The notes: generated by a model from the letters alone, not told the origin. A stretch of 64,000 bases of DNA from Rhizobium terricola (GCF_012927355.1 NZ_JABBGK010000007.1:1-64000); one strand, 5' to 3'; counted from the stretch's first letter, positions 25,598-34,731 are shown. Made by a program: numbers and translations.

Positions 25598-26635
25598 ATG
25601 CTGCAAAGCCAAACGCTACCGGATGCACGCCGGGAGTTCATTGCCGCGCATTTTGAAGCCAAGCCGGAAGCCCGGGCGCTGCCGGCGGATGCCTCGCCGC
25701 GCCGCTACTACCGGCTCGAAGTCGCCCCGAAGCTGCTGATGGAAGTCGAGCCGGGCGCGCCCGACTTCGAAGCCTTCGTCTGGATCAGCCGCCACCTCAA
25801 GGCGCTCGGGCTCTCGGCTCCGACGGTCTTCTCGGTCGACTTCGAGCGCGGACTGGCGCTGATCGAGGATTTCGGCCACGGCACGTTCACGCAGCTTCTT
25901 TCAGCCGGGCGGTCGGAAGAGGAGCTTTACGCTCTGGCCGTCGACGCGCTGGTGCATCTGCACGAAGCGCCGGGCGCGACCGAGGTCGATGTACCTTCCT
26001 ATGACCATGGTCCGCTGTTCGAAGAGCTGGCCATGTTCACCGACTGGTTCGTGCCGCAATGCGCGCCGGGTGTTGATGTCGACGGCTTCAAGATCCGTTT
26101 CCTCGACCTCTGGGAGACCACGCTCGCGGGTGTGGCCGACTGCCGCGACGCTCTCGTTCTGCGCGACTACCATGTCGACAACCTGATGGTGATCGAGGGC
26201 CGCGATGGCGTTGCCGCCTGCGGGCTGCTCGATTTCCAGGATGCGCTGATCGGGTCCGCGGCCTACGATCTCGTGTCCCTGACGCAGGATGCCCGCCGCG
26301 ATATCGACCCGGCGCTCGAGGAGCGGCTTGTCGAGCGTTACCTCGCGGGCCGCCCCGGCCTCGATCGCCGGCGTTTCATCGCCGAATACTGGTTGCTTGC
26401 CGCCCATCGCCACACCAAGATCCTCGGCAATTTCGAGCGGCTGTCGAAACGCGACGGCAAGCATGGCTACCTTGTGCATCTGCCACGCGTCGCCCGACTG
26501 CTCGACCGAGCCCTCGAACACGCGGGGCTAGACCCGATCCGGGCCTTGATGGACGAGACGCTTCCCCTCTGGCGCAGCCACGCACCGAGCGCGCCGCAAT
26601 CCCCGATCCCTTGCGAAACAGGCAGGCCGACATGA
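25598..26635 (+). CDS. APH-fold small-molecule kinase (COG3178-like)
   Basis: 345 aa. It belongs to the aminoglycoside-phosphotransferase/AmgK-like kinases. The catalytic loop is LRDYHVDNLM and the metal-binding segment LLDFQDALIG; the usual histidine before the catalytic Asp is leucine, a variant I believe occurs in alphaproteobacterial relatives. Such kinases phosphorylate sugars, amino sugars or amino alcohols. It overlaps the following aldehyde dehydrogenase by ATGA, so a phosphorylation step in the amine/glycosyl pathway is inferred. It is not next to tsaE, where COG3178 relatives often lie, which supports a pathway-specific role. Confidence 0.82.
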   Translation: MLQSQTLPDARREFIAAHFEAKPEARALPADASPRRYYRLEVAPKLLMEVEPGAPDFEAFVWISRHLKALGLSAPTVFSVDFERGLALIEDFGHGTFTQLLSAGRSEEELYALAVDALVHLHEAPGATEVDVPSYDHGPLFEELAMFTDWFVPQCAPGVDVDGFKIRFLDLWETTLAGVADCRDALVLRDYHVDNLMVIEGRDGVAACGLLDFQDALIGSAAYDLVSLTQDARRDIDPALEERLVERYLAGRPGLDRRRFIAEYWLLAAHRHTKILGNFERLSKRDGKHGYLVHLPRVARLLDRALEHAGLDPIRALMDETLPLWRSHAPSAPQSPIPCETGRPT

Positions 26636-28143
26636 ACAGCTACGACATTTCCGCACCGACCTACTTTGCCGGTGGCACCTACCAGAGCAGCCTCGGCCGC
26701 ACGAGCGATGTCATCGATCCCGCGCGACTGGAAAAGGTTGGCGTCATCTGTGACGTGACACCGGCCGAGATGGAGGCCGTCCTCGACGTCGCGACGGCCG
26801 CCCAGCGTAAATGGAAGGTCCTCGACGCGAAGACCCGCGCAACCATCCTGCACAGGATCGCCAGCCGCATCGAGGCGACCGACATGCGGGCCTGCGCCGA
26901 AATCATGTCGCGGGAGATGGGCAAACCCTATCCCGAGGCGATCGGCGAGGTGGCCAATTGCGCCGGCGCCTTCCGCTACTTTGCCGAGATGGCCCGCGAC
27001 GAGGCGGGCAAGGTCGCCGGCACGACGCAGACCGGATCCTTCCAGTTTTCCCGCTACGAGCCGCTGGGCTTGTCCGTCCACATCATGCCGTTCAACTTCC
27101 CGATCCTTTTGATGTGCTGGACCGTCGCGGCCTCGCTCGCCTCGGGCAATGGCTGCATCATCAAGCCGGCGCCGGCCACAACGCTGTCGACACTCGAGTT
27201 CATGCAGATCTTCGCCGACCTGCCCGAAGGCCTGATTGCCTGCCTGCCCGGTGGGGTCGCGCTCGCCGAGGCGCTGATCGCCTCGCCGAAGACGCATGCC
27301 GTCGCCTTCACCGGTTCGGTCGCGGCGGGTCGCGCCGTTGCGATCGCCGCCGCCGGCCAGATGAAGCCGGCGGTGATCGAAGCCGGCGGCTCCGACCCGA
27401 TGATCATTACCGCCCATGCGCCGCTCGACGTGGCGGCCGCCGGTGCCGTCACCGCCGCCTTCCACATGTCCGGCCAGGTCTGCACCTCGGCCGAGCGCTT
27501 CTTCGTCGTCGACGCTGTACATGATGACTTCATCAAAAAATTCGTCGCCGAGACGAAGCGCTTGCGCATCGGCAATGGCCTGACCAAGGCCGAGATCGGC
27601 CCGCTGGTCTCCGAGGCGGCCCGCGCCAAGGTGATCCGGCTGGTCGATGACGCCGTCGCCAAGGGCGCCAAGGTCGAGATCGGCGGACGGATTCCACCGT
27701 CGGAACCTGTCGGCTGGTTCTACGAGCCGACCATCCTCACCGGCTGCACGCCCGACATGGCGATCATGCGCGAGGAGTGTTTTGGCCCGGTCGCGGCCGT
27801 GATGCGGGTGGCAGATTTCGATCAGGCGCTCGAAAAGGCGAACGACAGCGAGTTCGGCCTCGGCGCCTCGGTCTTCACCACCTCGCTGGAAGAAGCAATG
27901 GACGCCGCCGATCGCCTGGAAGCGGGCATGGTCTGGGTCAACAACCCATTGATCGACAACGACGCCCTGCCCTTCGGCGGCTGGAAGAAATCCGGCATCG
28001 GCCGCGAGCTTTCAAGGCTCGGGCTCGACGCGTTCCGCCGTTCCAAGATGGTCATCATCGACCACAAGCCGGTGCGGCAGGAGTGGTGGTACCCCTATCC
28101 GGACGACTGGTTCTACGAGACGGGCGGCCGAAAGCACGCCTGA
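26632..28143 (+). CDS. NAD(P)-dependent aldehyde dehydrogenase (semialdehyde type)
   Basis: 503 aa from ATG 26632, which overlaps the kinase stop (ATGA). The catalytic set is present: C284 in SGQVCTSAE and E250 in IEAGGSDP, with IMPFNFPI and FTGSVAAG for the cofactor. The glutamate motif is IEAGG rather than the usual LELGG. It resembles succinate-semialdehyde dehydrogenase-like enzymes, but the C-terminal tail (EWWYPYPDDWFYETGG) is unusual. It is distinct from the ALDH10-like gene at 15295, so the locus encodes two different aldehyde oxidation steps. Confidence 0.87.
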   Translation: MNSYDISAPTYFAGGTYQSSLGRTSDVIDPARLEKVGVICDVTPAEMEAVLDVATAAQRKWKVLDAKTRATILHRIASRIEATDMRACAEIMSREMGKPYPEAIGEVANCAGAFRYFAEMARDEAGKVAGTTQTGSFQFSRYEPLGLSVHIMPFNFPILLMCWTVAASLASGNGCIIKPAPATTLSTLEFMQIFADLPEGLIACLPGGVALAEALIASPKTHAVAFTGSVAAGRAVAIAAAGQMKPAVIEAGGSDPMIITAHAPLDVAAAGAVTAAFHMSGQVCTSAERFFVVDAVHDDFIKKFVAETKRLRIGNGLTKAEIGPLVSEAARAKVIRLVDDAVAKGAKVEIGGRIPPSEPVGWFYEPTILTGCTPDMAIMREECFGPVAAVMRVADFDQALEKANDSEFGLGASVFTTSLEEAMDAADRLEAGMVWVNNPLIDNDALPFGGWKKSGIGRELSRLGLDAFRRSKMVIIDHKPVRQEWWYPYPDDWFYETGGRKHA

Positions 28144-28191
28144 ACGTTTCGCAGCCGATACGGCCGCACATTTCATGAAAGGACTTTCACA

Positions 28192-29385
28192 ATGATCATC
28201 ACACTCCTCGGCGGTGCCGGTTTCATGGGCGCCGGCATCGTCCGCGATCTCGTCTCCGAGCGCACCATCGTCGACATCAAGACGATCCGCGTCTGCGATG
28301 CGGCCCGCGACAAGATGGAAGCACTGGCCGCGGAACTTGCCGATCCGCGCATCGAGCTCGTCGACCTCAACGTCACCGATCCTGCCGCCCTGAATGCGGC
28401 GATCGCCGGCGCGAACATCTGCATCAATTGCGTGCCGACCCTGCTCGGTTTCCAGATGACGATCTTCGAAGCGGCGCTTGCCGCCAAGGTCGCCTATATC
28501 GACCTCGGTGGCCTTGGTACCTTCACCGTCAAGCAGCTGGCCGAGCATGAGCGCTTCAAAGCTGCCGGCGTCACTGCCGTCATCGGTGTCGGCGCCGATC
28601 CGGGCATGTCGAACGTGATCTGCCGTGCGGTGGCCGATCAACTGGACGAGATCGACAAGATCAATCTCTACTGGGCCGCCGAACTGGTCGGCGACGAGAA
28701 CCCGGTGCTCATTCCGCCCTACAGCGTCTCGACGGTGCTGGCGGAATATGCCCATGAGAGCACGCAGTTCTACGACGGCAAGCACGTCACCTGCCCGCCG
28801 ATGAGCGGCAGCGAGTTCCTCGACCTGCCCGAACCCTGGGGACGCTGCGAGTTCATGCATTCGCCGCATTCAGAACAGCTCACCGTGCCCCTCGCAGACG
28901 GCATCAAGGAAAAGGGCATCAAGGAGTTTTCCTGGAAGCTTCACCTGCCGCATCGCGAACACGAGGCCTGGGTCGGCCTGGTCAAGGCGGGCTTCGGCGA
29001 CTTCAACGAACCCGTTGAGGTTGGTGGCGTCAAGGTTCGTCCGCTCGACGTGCTGAACAAGGTGATCGAGCGCAACATCAAGAAGAACGCCGACAAAATT
29101 CCGTCGCAGGACAGCCACGAGATCCATTTCGCCGTCGGCAAGGGCCGCAAGAACGGCGTTGCCCGGACGGTCACCGTCGAAGTCGTGGTCAAGCCGGACG
29201 CGATGTATGCGCCTTATGTCGATGCCTGCACCTCGATGAACGGTTCGATTGCCGCCCAGTTGATCCTTGCCAACGCCATGAAGCCGGGCGTCTGGGCGCC
29301 GGAAGAGTATTTCGACGTGCCCTCCTATTTCAAGGAGCTGGAAAAGCGCAAGTTCATCATCAGCACCCGTTCGAGCGACGACTGA
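28192..29385 (+). CDS. Saccharopine dehydrogenase-like NAD(P) oxidoreductase
   Basis: 397 aa. The N-terminal Rossmann fold begins at once (LLGGAGFMGAGIVRDL), followed by CINCVPTLLG, AYIDLGGLGTF and GVGADPGMSNV, which are typical of the saccharopine dehydrogenase/lysine 6-dehydrogenase/carboxynorspermidine synthase superfamily. These enzymes make or break secondary amines by reductive condensation or oxidation. It is the last gene of the importer operon, 48 bases after the aldehyde dehydrogenase. An oxidative split of a polyamine-like or opine-like amine is plausible (inference). Confidence 0.85.
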   Translation: MIITLLGGAGFMGAGIVRDLVSERTIVDIKTIRVCDAARDKMEALAAELADPRIELVDLNVTDPAALNAAIAGANICINCVPTLLGFQMTIFEAALAAKVAYIDLGGLGTFTVKQLAEHERFKAAGVTAVIGVGADPGMSNVICRAVADQLDEIDKINLYWAAELVGDENPVLIPPYSVSTVLAEYAHESTQFYDGKHVTCPPMSGSEFLDLPEPWGRCEFMHSPHSEQLTVPLADGIKEKGIKEFSWKLHLPHREHEAWVGLVKAGFGDFNEPVEVGGVKVRPLDVLNKVIERNIKKNADKIPSQDSHEIHFAVGKGRKNGVARTVTVEVVVKPDAMYAPYVDACTSMNGSIAAQLILANAMKPGVWAPEEYFDVPSYFKELEKRKFIISTRSSDD

Positions 29386-29406
29386 ACGGCCGGCGAACAG
29401 CAAAAC

Positions 29407-30381
29407 TCACTGCGCGAGGCGGCGCGTGAACTGGTGGACCGGCTGTTCCAGCAGCCGGTACGCCACGATACCGATCAGAATACCGGATGCCGCCGCGATC
29501 AGGAATGTCGCGGCGGGAGTTACGGACAAGGACGATCCCAATTTGGCGACGACCGATATGGCGAAGGTGTGCCAGAGATAGATCGAATAGGATGCGTCGC
29601 CGAGAAAGACTGGCAGCGCTGCTCTGGGCAGTCCTGCGGCTTTCTCCAGCGCGAGCACGCCGAGCACCAGGGCCGTGCTCAACGGGCCGCAGATCAGGGC
29701 ATCGAAGGGAAGACCACGAATTCCGATTAATGCAAAGCCGGCTATCGATATTCCGACGAGCCAGAGACCTGTTGAGCGGCCCGGCACGCGACCCCTCAGC
29801 CATGCCTGACCCAGGACCATTCCCGCGACGAACTCCAGGATGACCGGCCGCGTGTAGGTGACCAGTATTGCGTTATCGCTCAAGCCCATGAAGCCGGCGA
29901 AGGTCAGCGCGGTAAACAAAATGGCGATTGTCGACAGCCGCCACGACCGGGGCAGGAGAAGAGAGGCCGCGAAGACGGCGTAGAAGAACATCTCATAGTT
30001 GAGCGTCCACCCCTGAACCAGCACGGGCCAGATCTCTCCAGTGCTCGGAGAGCGGGCCGGGATGAAGAACAGCGATGCAACAACGTGTTCGTTGGTCAAT
30101 TCCAGATTGGGAAACAGGCCCGCCAACCCTCCGGCGATCATCACCCCGGTCGCCAGCCAGTAGACCGGTACGATGCGGCGCAGTCTGGCGGAGAGGAATT
30201 CCAGCGGCGTCGGTTCGCGGCGAGCACCGATCACCCACATGATGAAGCCGCTGATGACGAAGAAGACATCGACCCCGGCGGCACCGATCGCGAAATGGTA
30301 GCCCGTCTTTTCTGCGGCATGAAACAGCACGACCGCGATTGCCGCCACGGCCCTCAGGTACTGGATGCCGTGGAGCGTCAC
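29407..30381 (-). CDS. exoZ: Succinoglycan O-acetyltransferase, ExoZ-like
   Basis: 324 aa starting with GTG 30381, which overlaps the exoQ stop (GTGA); the longer open frame lies within exoQ. It is an acyltransferase-3 family membrane protein with about ten helices. The family motifs IQYLRAVAAIAVVLFH near the N-terminus and FVISGFIMWVIG are present. Its place after exoYFQ is the position of S. meliloti exoZ, which adds the acetyl group to the repeat unit. Identity rests on family plus synteny. Confidence 0.88.
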   Translation of the reverse strand: MTLHGIQYLRAVAAIAVVLFHAAEKTGYHFAIGAAGVDVFFVISGFIMWVIGARREPTPLEFLSARLRRIVPVYWLATGVMIAGGLAGLFPNLELTNEHVVASLFFIPARSPSTGEIWPVLVQGWTLNYEMFFYAVFAASLLLPRSWRLSTIAILFTALTFAGFMGLSDNAILVTYTRPVILEFVAGMVLGQAWLRGRVPGRSTGLWLVGISIAGFALIGIRGLPFDALICGPLSTALVLGVLALEKAAGLPRAALPVFLGDASYSIYLWHTFAISVVAKLGSSLSVTPAATFLIAAASGILIGIVAYRLLEQPVHQFTRRLAQ

Positions 30382-31685
30382 AGGCTCGCCCTCGCGGCCA
30401 GTGCATCGCCGGTGGACCCCAGGTCCCGGGTCGCAGCATGGCGGCCCGCGATCCGTGTCCGCCGCCACGAGAGATTGCGCCTCGCCTCGGTCAGCTTCCC
30501 GGCAGAGACGTAGAGCAGGAACGAGCCCACATGATACGGCGTCAACACGTCGATCTCGACGAAGGCACGCATCACGAGAAGCGACATGATGGCGAAAAGG
30601 ACCGCCGACTCCGGATCCGAGGCATTGCTCAACAGTCGGCGAAGATGCCCGGTAACGGTCACCACCAGGAGAAGGCAGAGCAGGAGCAGCCCGACGACCC
30701 CGGTTTCGACCACGGCCTCGATGAAGGTGTTGTGGAAATGGAATCCAGAGCGCGAGCCGATGAAGAATTCTTCCCAAAGCCGTTCGGCTTCTGAAAAACC
30801 CTGGACCCAATAGGCCTGGTAACCGGTGCCGGAATAGGGATTGGCCGCTGCCGCCTCGAGACCCTGCTGCCAGAGATAGGTGCGGCCAGTCAGGGTCGAA
30901 TCCTTGCCGAACGCGCCGAGAACGAGATCGGCGCCACCGGCATTCAGAAAGGCGAAACCGCCGAAGAGGGCTATCGCCACGCCGACGAAGAACAGCGTCT
31001 TCCGATTGCGCGGCGAAAGCGCCTGAAGCACCTGTACACTGAAGGCGACGCCGATCACGGCTGCCGTCGTCAGCACCGATGTTGCCGATTGGGATGCGAG
31101 CAGCGAATAGGCCGCAATCAGCATCACGGCACCGCTGGAGAGCATCCAGAAACCGCGCTCAGCGAGCATCACGACCGCCGCGAACCCGAACAGCAGGCCA
31201 AGCGACGCGTAGAAGCCGAGCTGGTTCTTCGACGCAAACGCGCCGACGAAACTGTAGCTGCCGTCCAATGGATCGAGATGGTAGACGCCGAACAGCAGGG
31301 AATAAGCGAGCACCAATCCCGCCCCGAGGATTCCGCCGCGCACCAATGTGCGAATGTCGATCACCCGCATGGCAATCAGGGCGCAGATCACGTGGGAGAG
31401 GTACTGCACACCGGTGCGCGCTGTCTGCCCGGGCGCAGCAGACCAGAAGACCGAGAGACAGGCGAAGATCGCGAAGGCGAAGATCCAGCCATAACGCGCG
31501 TAGTTGCCGAGGACACGGCGGTAATCGATGAGCGCCAGCGGCAACCACAGTGCGTAGTAGGCCAGAACCGAGACCTGACCAAAGCGGGACGAATAGGCGA
31601 AGACGAACAGCGACAGCGCGATCGCAGCCACGCCATAGGTCCGGTTTTCGCCCGGGCAGATGAGGCTGTATTTCGCGATCCGCAT
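30378..31685 (-). CDS. exoQ: Succinoglycan polymerase, ExoQ (O-antigen ligase/Wzy-like)
   Basis: 435 aa from ATG 31685, 8 bases after the exoF stop. It is a polytopic membrane protein with about eleven hydrophobic segments and a Wzy_C-type loop (GRTYLWQQGLEAAAANPYSG, then HNTFIEAVVETG). It polymerises lipid-linked octasaccharide units in the periplasm. Operon order exoY-exoF-exoQ-exoZ is conserved with S. meliloti. Earlier in-frame ATGs lie within exoF and are not preferred. Confidence 0.9.
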   Translation of the reverse strand: MRIAKYSLICPGENRTYGVAAIALSLFVFAYSSRFGQVSVLAYYALWLPLALIDYRRVLGNYARYGWIFAFAIFACLSVFWSAAPGQTARTGVQYLSHVICALIAMRVIDIRTLVRGGILGAGLVLAYSLLFGVYHLDPLDGSYSFVGAFASKNQLGFYASLGLLFGFAAVVMLAERGFWMLSSGAVMLIAAYSLLASQSATSVLTTAAVIGVAFSVQVLQALSPRNRKTLFFVGVAIALFGGFAFLNAGGADLVLGAFGKDSTLTGRTYLWQQGLEAAAANPYSGTGYQAYWVQGFSEAERLWEEFFIGSRSGFHFHNTFIEAVVETGVVGLLLLCLLLVVTVTGHLRRLLSNASDPESAVLFAIMSLLVMRAFVEIDVLTPYHVGSFLLYVSAGKLTEARRNLSWRRTRIAGRHAATRDLGSTGDALAARASL

Positions 31686-31692
31686 GGCGCCG

Positions 31693-32961
31693 TCACCGCA
31701 TCGCCAATGCCGCGGTGACCTTGACGACATCGCCCGGCAGCACCCTGGTGTTTTCGTCGGCAGGGATTTCCTTGGCGTGACCGTCGGCTTCACGGACGAT
31801 CGCATAGGTGACGCTTGCCGCCGTCTGTCTGGCCACCGTCGCCGCGTCTGCGGATTGCATCATCGCTTCCGCCATCAGATCCCGGCTTGTTCCAAGCTTC
31901 AGCGCCACGGTATCGAGTTCGCGCTCGGTGTTCTGCAGCTCCTGAGCCAGCTGGGCATCCCAGTCATTGGTGAGGTTGGTCTCGTCCTGGCTCGCCTTGC
32001 TGATATCCTGACGCGCCTTCAGGGACGCGGTGTCGATATCGAGGAGCCCCGCCTGCAGGTCGGCGACCTGCTGCTCGATGGCAAGCCGCCGCGAACTCAC
32101 GGTCAGCCCCTGTTCGGACAGGTTGTAGACCTTCTCTCGATCGCTCTCGACCAGCTTGAGCTGGCGCGACTGCGTTTCCGACTTTTTGCCGAGCGAATCG
32201 ATTTCGTTGCGCAGCAGGGTCTTGAGATCGGCGAGCGCCGTCAGTTGCAGCTTGAGGCGCTTTTCGCGCGATTTCATCAATGCCGTTTCGCTTGCCAACA
32301 ACTCGGCGCCCCCCGGCGCCTCCTTGAGCTCGGCCGGCAAAGCGATCTCGGCCTTGTCGGCAATCTCGGCCTGAAGGCGGGCACGGCGCACCAGCAGACG
32401 GTTGCGTTCGGCAACCAACACGCTGGAATCACCCTCCGCACGGATGAAGTCCCGGGCAAACCGCTGGCCGGCATCACCGCGCCGCAGGCCGCCGCCGAGG
32501 CTGAGCGCCTTCAATACGGTGAGGTTCGGCGCATAAGGGTATTCGCCCGGAGTCTGGACTTCCCCGGCGAGATAGATCGGCCGATACTGGGCCAGCTCGA
32601 CCGAAGCGGACGGGCGGTCGCGCAGACCGAAGAGCTGCTGCATCCTGTTGCCGATCTCATCGGCAACCTCTGCGGTGGTCTTTCCCGTGGCTTCCAGTTC
32701 GCCGAGGAAGGGCAACGAGACCGCGCCGGAGGCTCCGACGGTATAGTCTCCGCTGACGGTCGCCCAGTCACGGACGGCACCCTCGGCGGTGCGCCATTCG
32801 GCGACGCGGACACGCAGCTTGTCCATGACGTCCAGGCGATAGTCTTCTGCGTGAGCGCTGGCAAAAGATGTGGCCAGCAGCGCAAGGCATGTTGCGACAC
32901 GTGCGAAACAAAACACTTTTCCGGGGCGCTGACGCACCCCTCTCTGAGAGAGTTCTTGCAT
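31693..32961 (-). CDS. exoF: Polysaccharide export protein, ExoF
   Basis: 422 aa from ATG 32961 with GGGGAACC upstream. The signal peptide (VATCLALLATSFASAHA) is followed by a poly-export domain (YRLDVMDKLRVRVAEWR, SGDYTVGASGAVSLPFLGEL), a SLBB-like segment (PIYLAGEVQTPGEYPY), then a long predicted coiled coil (about residues 190-370). This is the ExoF layout. ExoF is needed with ExoY for the first galactose step and for export across the periplasm/outer membrane. It belongs to the exoYFQZ operon. Confidence 0.9.
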   Translation of the reverse strand: MQELSQRGVRQRPGKVFCFARVATCLALLATSFASAHAEDYRLDVMDKLRVRVAEWRTAEGAVRDWATVSGDYTVGASGAVSLPFLGELEATGKTTAEVADEIGNRMQQLFGLRDRPSASVELAQYRPIYLAGEVQTPGEYPYAPNLTVLKALSLGGGLRRGDAGQRFARDFIRAEGDSSVLVAERNRLLVRRARLQAEIADKAEIALPAELKEAPGGAELLASETALMKSREKRLKLQLTALADLKTLLRNEIDSLGKKSETQSRQLKLVESDREKVYNLSEQGLTVSSRRLAIEQQVADLQAGLLDIDTASLKARQDISKASQDETNLTNDWDAQLAQELQNTERELDTVALKLGTSRDLMAEAMMQSADAATVARQTAASVTYAIVREADGHAKEIPADENTRVLPGDVVKVTAALAMR

Positions 32962-33019
32962 GTGGTTCCCCGTTGGCTGTTGAGCAGTCTCGTCCACGAG
33001 CCGTGGACCATGCGGGAAT

Positions 33020-33697
33020 TCAGTAGCTGCCGCGCGAGAGGCAGACTGCGGGAACGGTCAAGCCGATGATCTTGATGTCCGTCATGAGCGACCAGTTCTG
33101 GACATAGTGCGAATCGAGCGCGACTCGCGATTCGTAGGAGACATCGTTGCGGCCGCTGACCTGCCAGAGACCGGTCAGACCCGGGCGGCTCTGCAGATAG
33201 TATTGCGCCGCCGCGTCATAGAGTTCGAGTTCATCTTCGACGACCGGTCGTGGTCCGACTATACTCATCTCGCCGCGCAGGATGTTGATCAGTTGCGGAA
33301 GCTCGTCGAGGCTGAGCTTTCGCAGGACGCCCCCGACGGTCGTCACGCGCGGGTCATGCTGGAGTTTGCGTGTCGCCCGCCACTCCTCATAGGCTTGCGG
33401 ATTGTCCTCCAGGTAAGCTTTGAGGATGCGGTCGCCGTCCTCACGCATGGTGCGAAACTTCAGGCAACGAAAGGGGCGGCCGCTGTGACCGATGCGGCTG
33501 TGGCCATAAAATACACGGCCACCATCAGAAAACTTCACCAGTGCCATGAGCATCAGGAAGATCGGGCTGAGAAAGACGAGGGCCAAAGTGGCCATCGTGA
33601 TGTCGAATCCCCTCTTGGAGATTCCGCCTACCGGAGACAATCCGGGCGTAGACGTGCGGATAAACGGCGAACTGGCCGATCGAGTCGCGGACTTCAT
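33020..33697 (-). CDS. exoY: Galactosyl-1-phosphate transferase, ExoY
   Basis: 225 aa. The start [12 protein letters not shown] is the one I remember for S. meliloti ExoY and has GGAG 8 bases upstream. One N-terminal membrane helix ([19 protein letters not shown]) is followed by the bacterial sugar transferase domain: [35 protein letters not shown] and [11 protein letters not shown]. It transfers galactose-1-phosphate to undecaprenyl phosphate, the committed step of succinoglycan synthesis. It is probably modulated by ExoX encoded on the other side of the intergenic region. Confidence 0.95.
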   Translation of the reverse strand: MKSATRSASSPFIRTSTPGLSPVGGISKRGFDITMATLALVFLSPIFLMLMALVKFSDGGRVFYGHSRIGHSGRPFRCLKFRTMREDGDRILKAYLEDNPQAYEEWRATRKLQHDPRVTTVGGVLRKLSLDELPQLINILRGEMSIVGPRPVVEDELELYDAAAQYYLQSRPGLTGLWQVSGRNDVSYESRVALDSHYVQNWSLMTDIKIIGLTVPAVCLSRGSY

Positions 33698-34449
33698 AGA
33701 GGTGACTCCATTTACGTTTTGCGATTGGTCGGGTCCCACGGGACGCAGCGCACTATCCAAGTTGCAGTCTGTGGTCACAATTTGTCCGCGCCGCCAAAAG
33801 ATTAAGGCAACGGCCGGATGCACCGGGATCGGCAGGCATGGATGATCGAATGATTGCAATTGAAACAATTATAAACCACGACGAATGGAGCCGCCTGACG
33901 TATAAAGCTCCGCGCCGGGTCTTTCTCTTTCCGGAGCTTCATGCTCTCTTACTGGATTTTAATCGCCGGATGCCCGCAACTTGACCGAACAATACTGGGG
34001 CAGGCATGACCGACGAAAATCGGAGGGAGACAATACAGGCCGATCGGGATTTATTTGCGTCGCAACATTATGTTGCGACGCACATTTTTCAATTCGAATT
34101 TTCTTATGTTGTAACAAAACGTGATCGCAAGAAGGCCCTGGTCCGCGGCGGGGATGGTGCTGAAGCGCTCCACACGGGTGCAACTGTGGCAATGCCGGCC
34201 CAATTGAGAGCCGACGAGGAACCGCGGGCGGGGCCGACTATTAATTGGACTGCGGCCCCTGAATTCTGCCGCGACGCAGTAACGGAGCCGAAAGCCAAAT
34301 CTCCTATGAACAAAGCGTGAGCCGAACTCACGACTCCTGCTTCAGCAAAGACATTGAAGTGAAAGGCTTGTCCTAATATATATGTTCGGCGGCCTTAGAG
34401 GAGAAGGCAGATCTGCCATGAAACAGATGTTCAGACATGAGGCCGCCTG
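33698..34449. promoter_or_regulatory. Long exoY-exoX divergent control region
   Basis: This 752-base AT-richer stretch has no convincing protein gene except the tiny leader ORF at 34418. It must hold the exoYFQZ promoter (leftward) and the exoX promoter (rightward). Visible elements: an 8-bp dyad AAGCTCCG/CGGAGCTT (33905-33912 and 33932-33939), the 27-bp palindrome at 34056-34082, GCCGAAC/GTTCGGC enclosing 34321-34390, and GGCAGATCTGCC at 34406-34417. In S. meliloti this region responds to several regulators (MucR, ExoS/ChvI, SyrM among them); I cannot assign sites to any of them. Confidence 0.6.
34056..34082. promoter_or_regulatory. 27-bp perfect palindrome in the exoY-exoX gap
   Basis: Arms TGCGTCGCAACAT (34056-34068) and ATGTTGCGACGCA (34070-34082) are perfect reverse complements around one central T. 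It lies about 360 bases upstream of exoY and about 370 upstream of exoX in an AT-rich tract. A dimeric regulator site is likely; the regulator is unknown to me. Confidence 0.6.
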
Positions 34450-34450
34450 A
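34418..34450 (+). CDS. Candidate 10-codon leader ORF coupled to exoX
   Basis: ATG 34418 encodes MKQMFRHEAA and stops at TGA 34448-34450, sharing its last A with the exoX ATG (TGATG coupling). The purine-rich AGAGGAGAAGG (34397-34407) precedes it as a ribosome-binding site, and the palindrome GGCAGATCTGCC sits between the two, able to fold over part of that site. This suggests translational control of exoX. Expression is unproven. Confidence 0.4.
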   Translation: MKQMFRHEAA

Positions 34451-34731
34451 TGTACGGACCTCGCGTCTTCCTGAGCATGATTGGCGCACTGGTCGTTTTT
34501 GCGATCGGAACCTATGCGCTGACCGGATCGATCGGCAGCACGGCGCTGCAAACCTTGATCTGCGCTGTCCTGCTGCAGGTCGGTTACTTCGCCGGCGTTC
34601 TCTATCTCGTCGCCAAAGCGTCCAGAGAAAAGGCAAGCGCCGCCTCGACCAGTGAAACGGTGAAAACGGACACGGACGCCAAGGCGGCGCAGGTTTCCTC
34701 CCTCAAGACACCTGGTCATTCCAATCCGTAG
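34450..34731 (+). CDS. exoX: Exopolysaccharide production repressor, ExoX (SyrA family)
   Basis: 93 aa small membrane protein with two predicted helices (VFLSMIGALVVFAIGTYAL and LICAVLLQVGYFAGVLYLVA) and a hydrophilic, Ser/Thr/Lys-rich tail. The LQTLICAVLLQVGYF segment is the family hallmark. In S. meliloti ExoX lowers exopolysaccharide output in a dose-dependent way, probably by acting on ExoY; balance between exoX and exoY matters. The start at 34450 has GAGG about 8 bases upstream and is coupled to the leader ORF. It is divergent from exoY and upstream of exoU. Confidence 0.88.
   Translation: MYGPRVFLSMIGALVVFAIGTYALTGSIGSTALQTLICAVLLQVGYFAGVLYLVAKASREKASAASTSETVKTDTDAKAAQVSSLKTPGHSNP

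Noticed and set aside
34006..34320. 104-codon ORF in the exoY-exoX gap
   Set aside because: It runs through the 27-bp palindrome, has AT-rich non-coding composition, no good ribosome-binding site and no recognisable domain.
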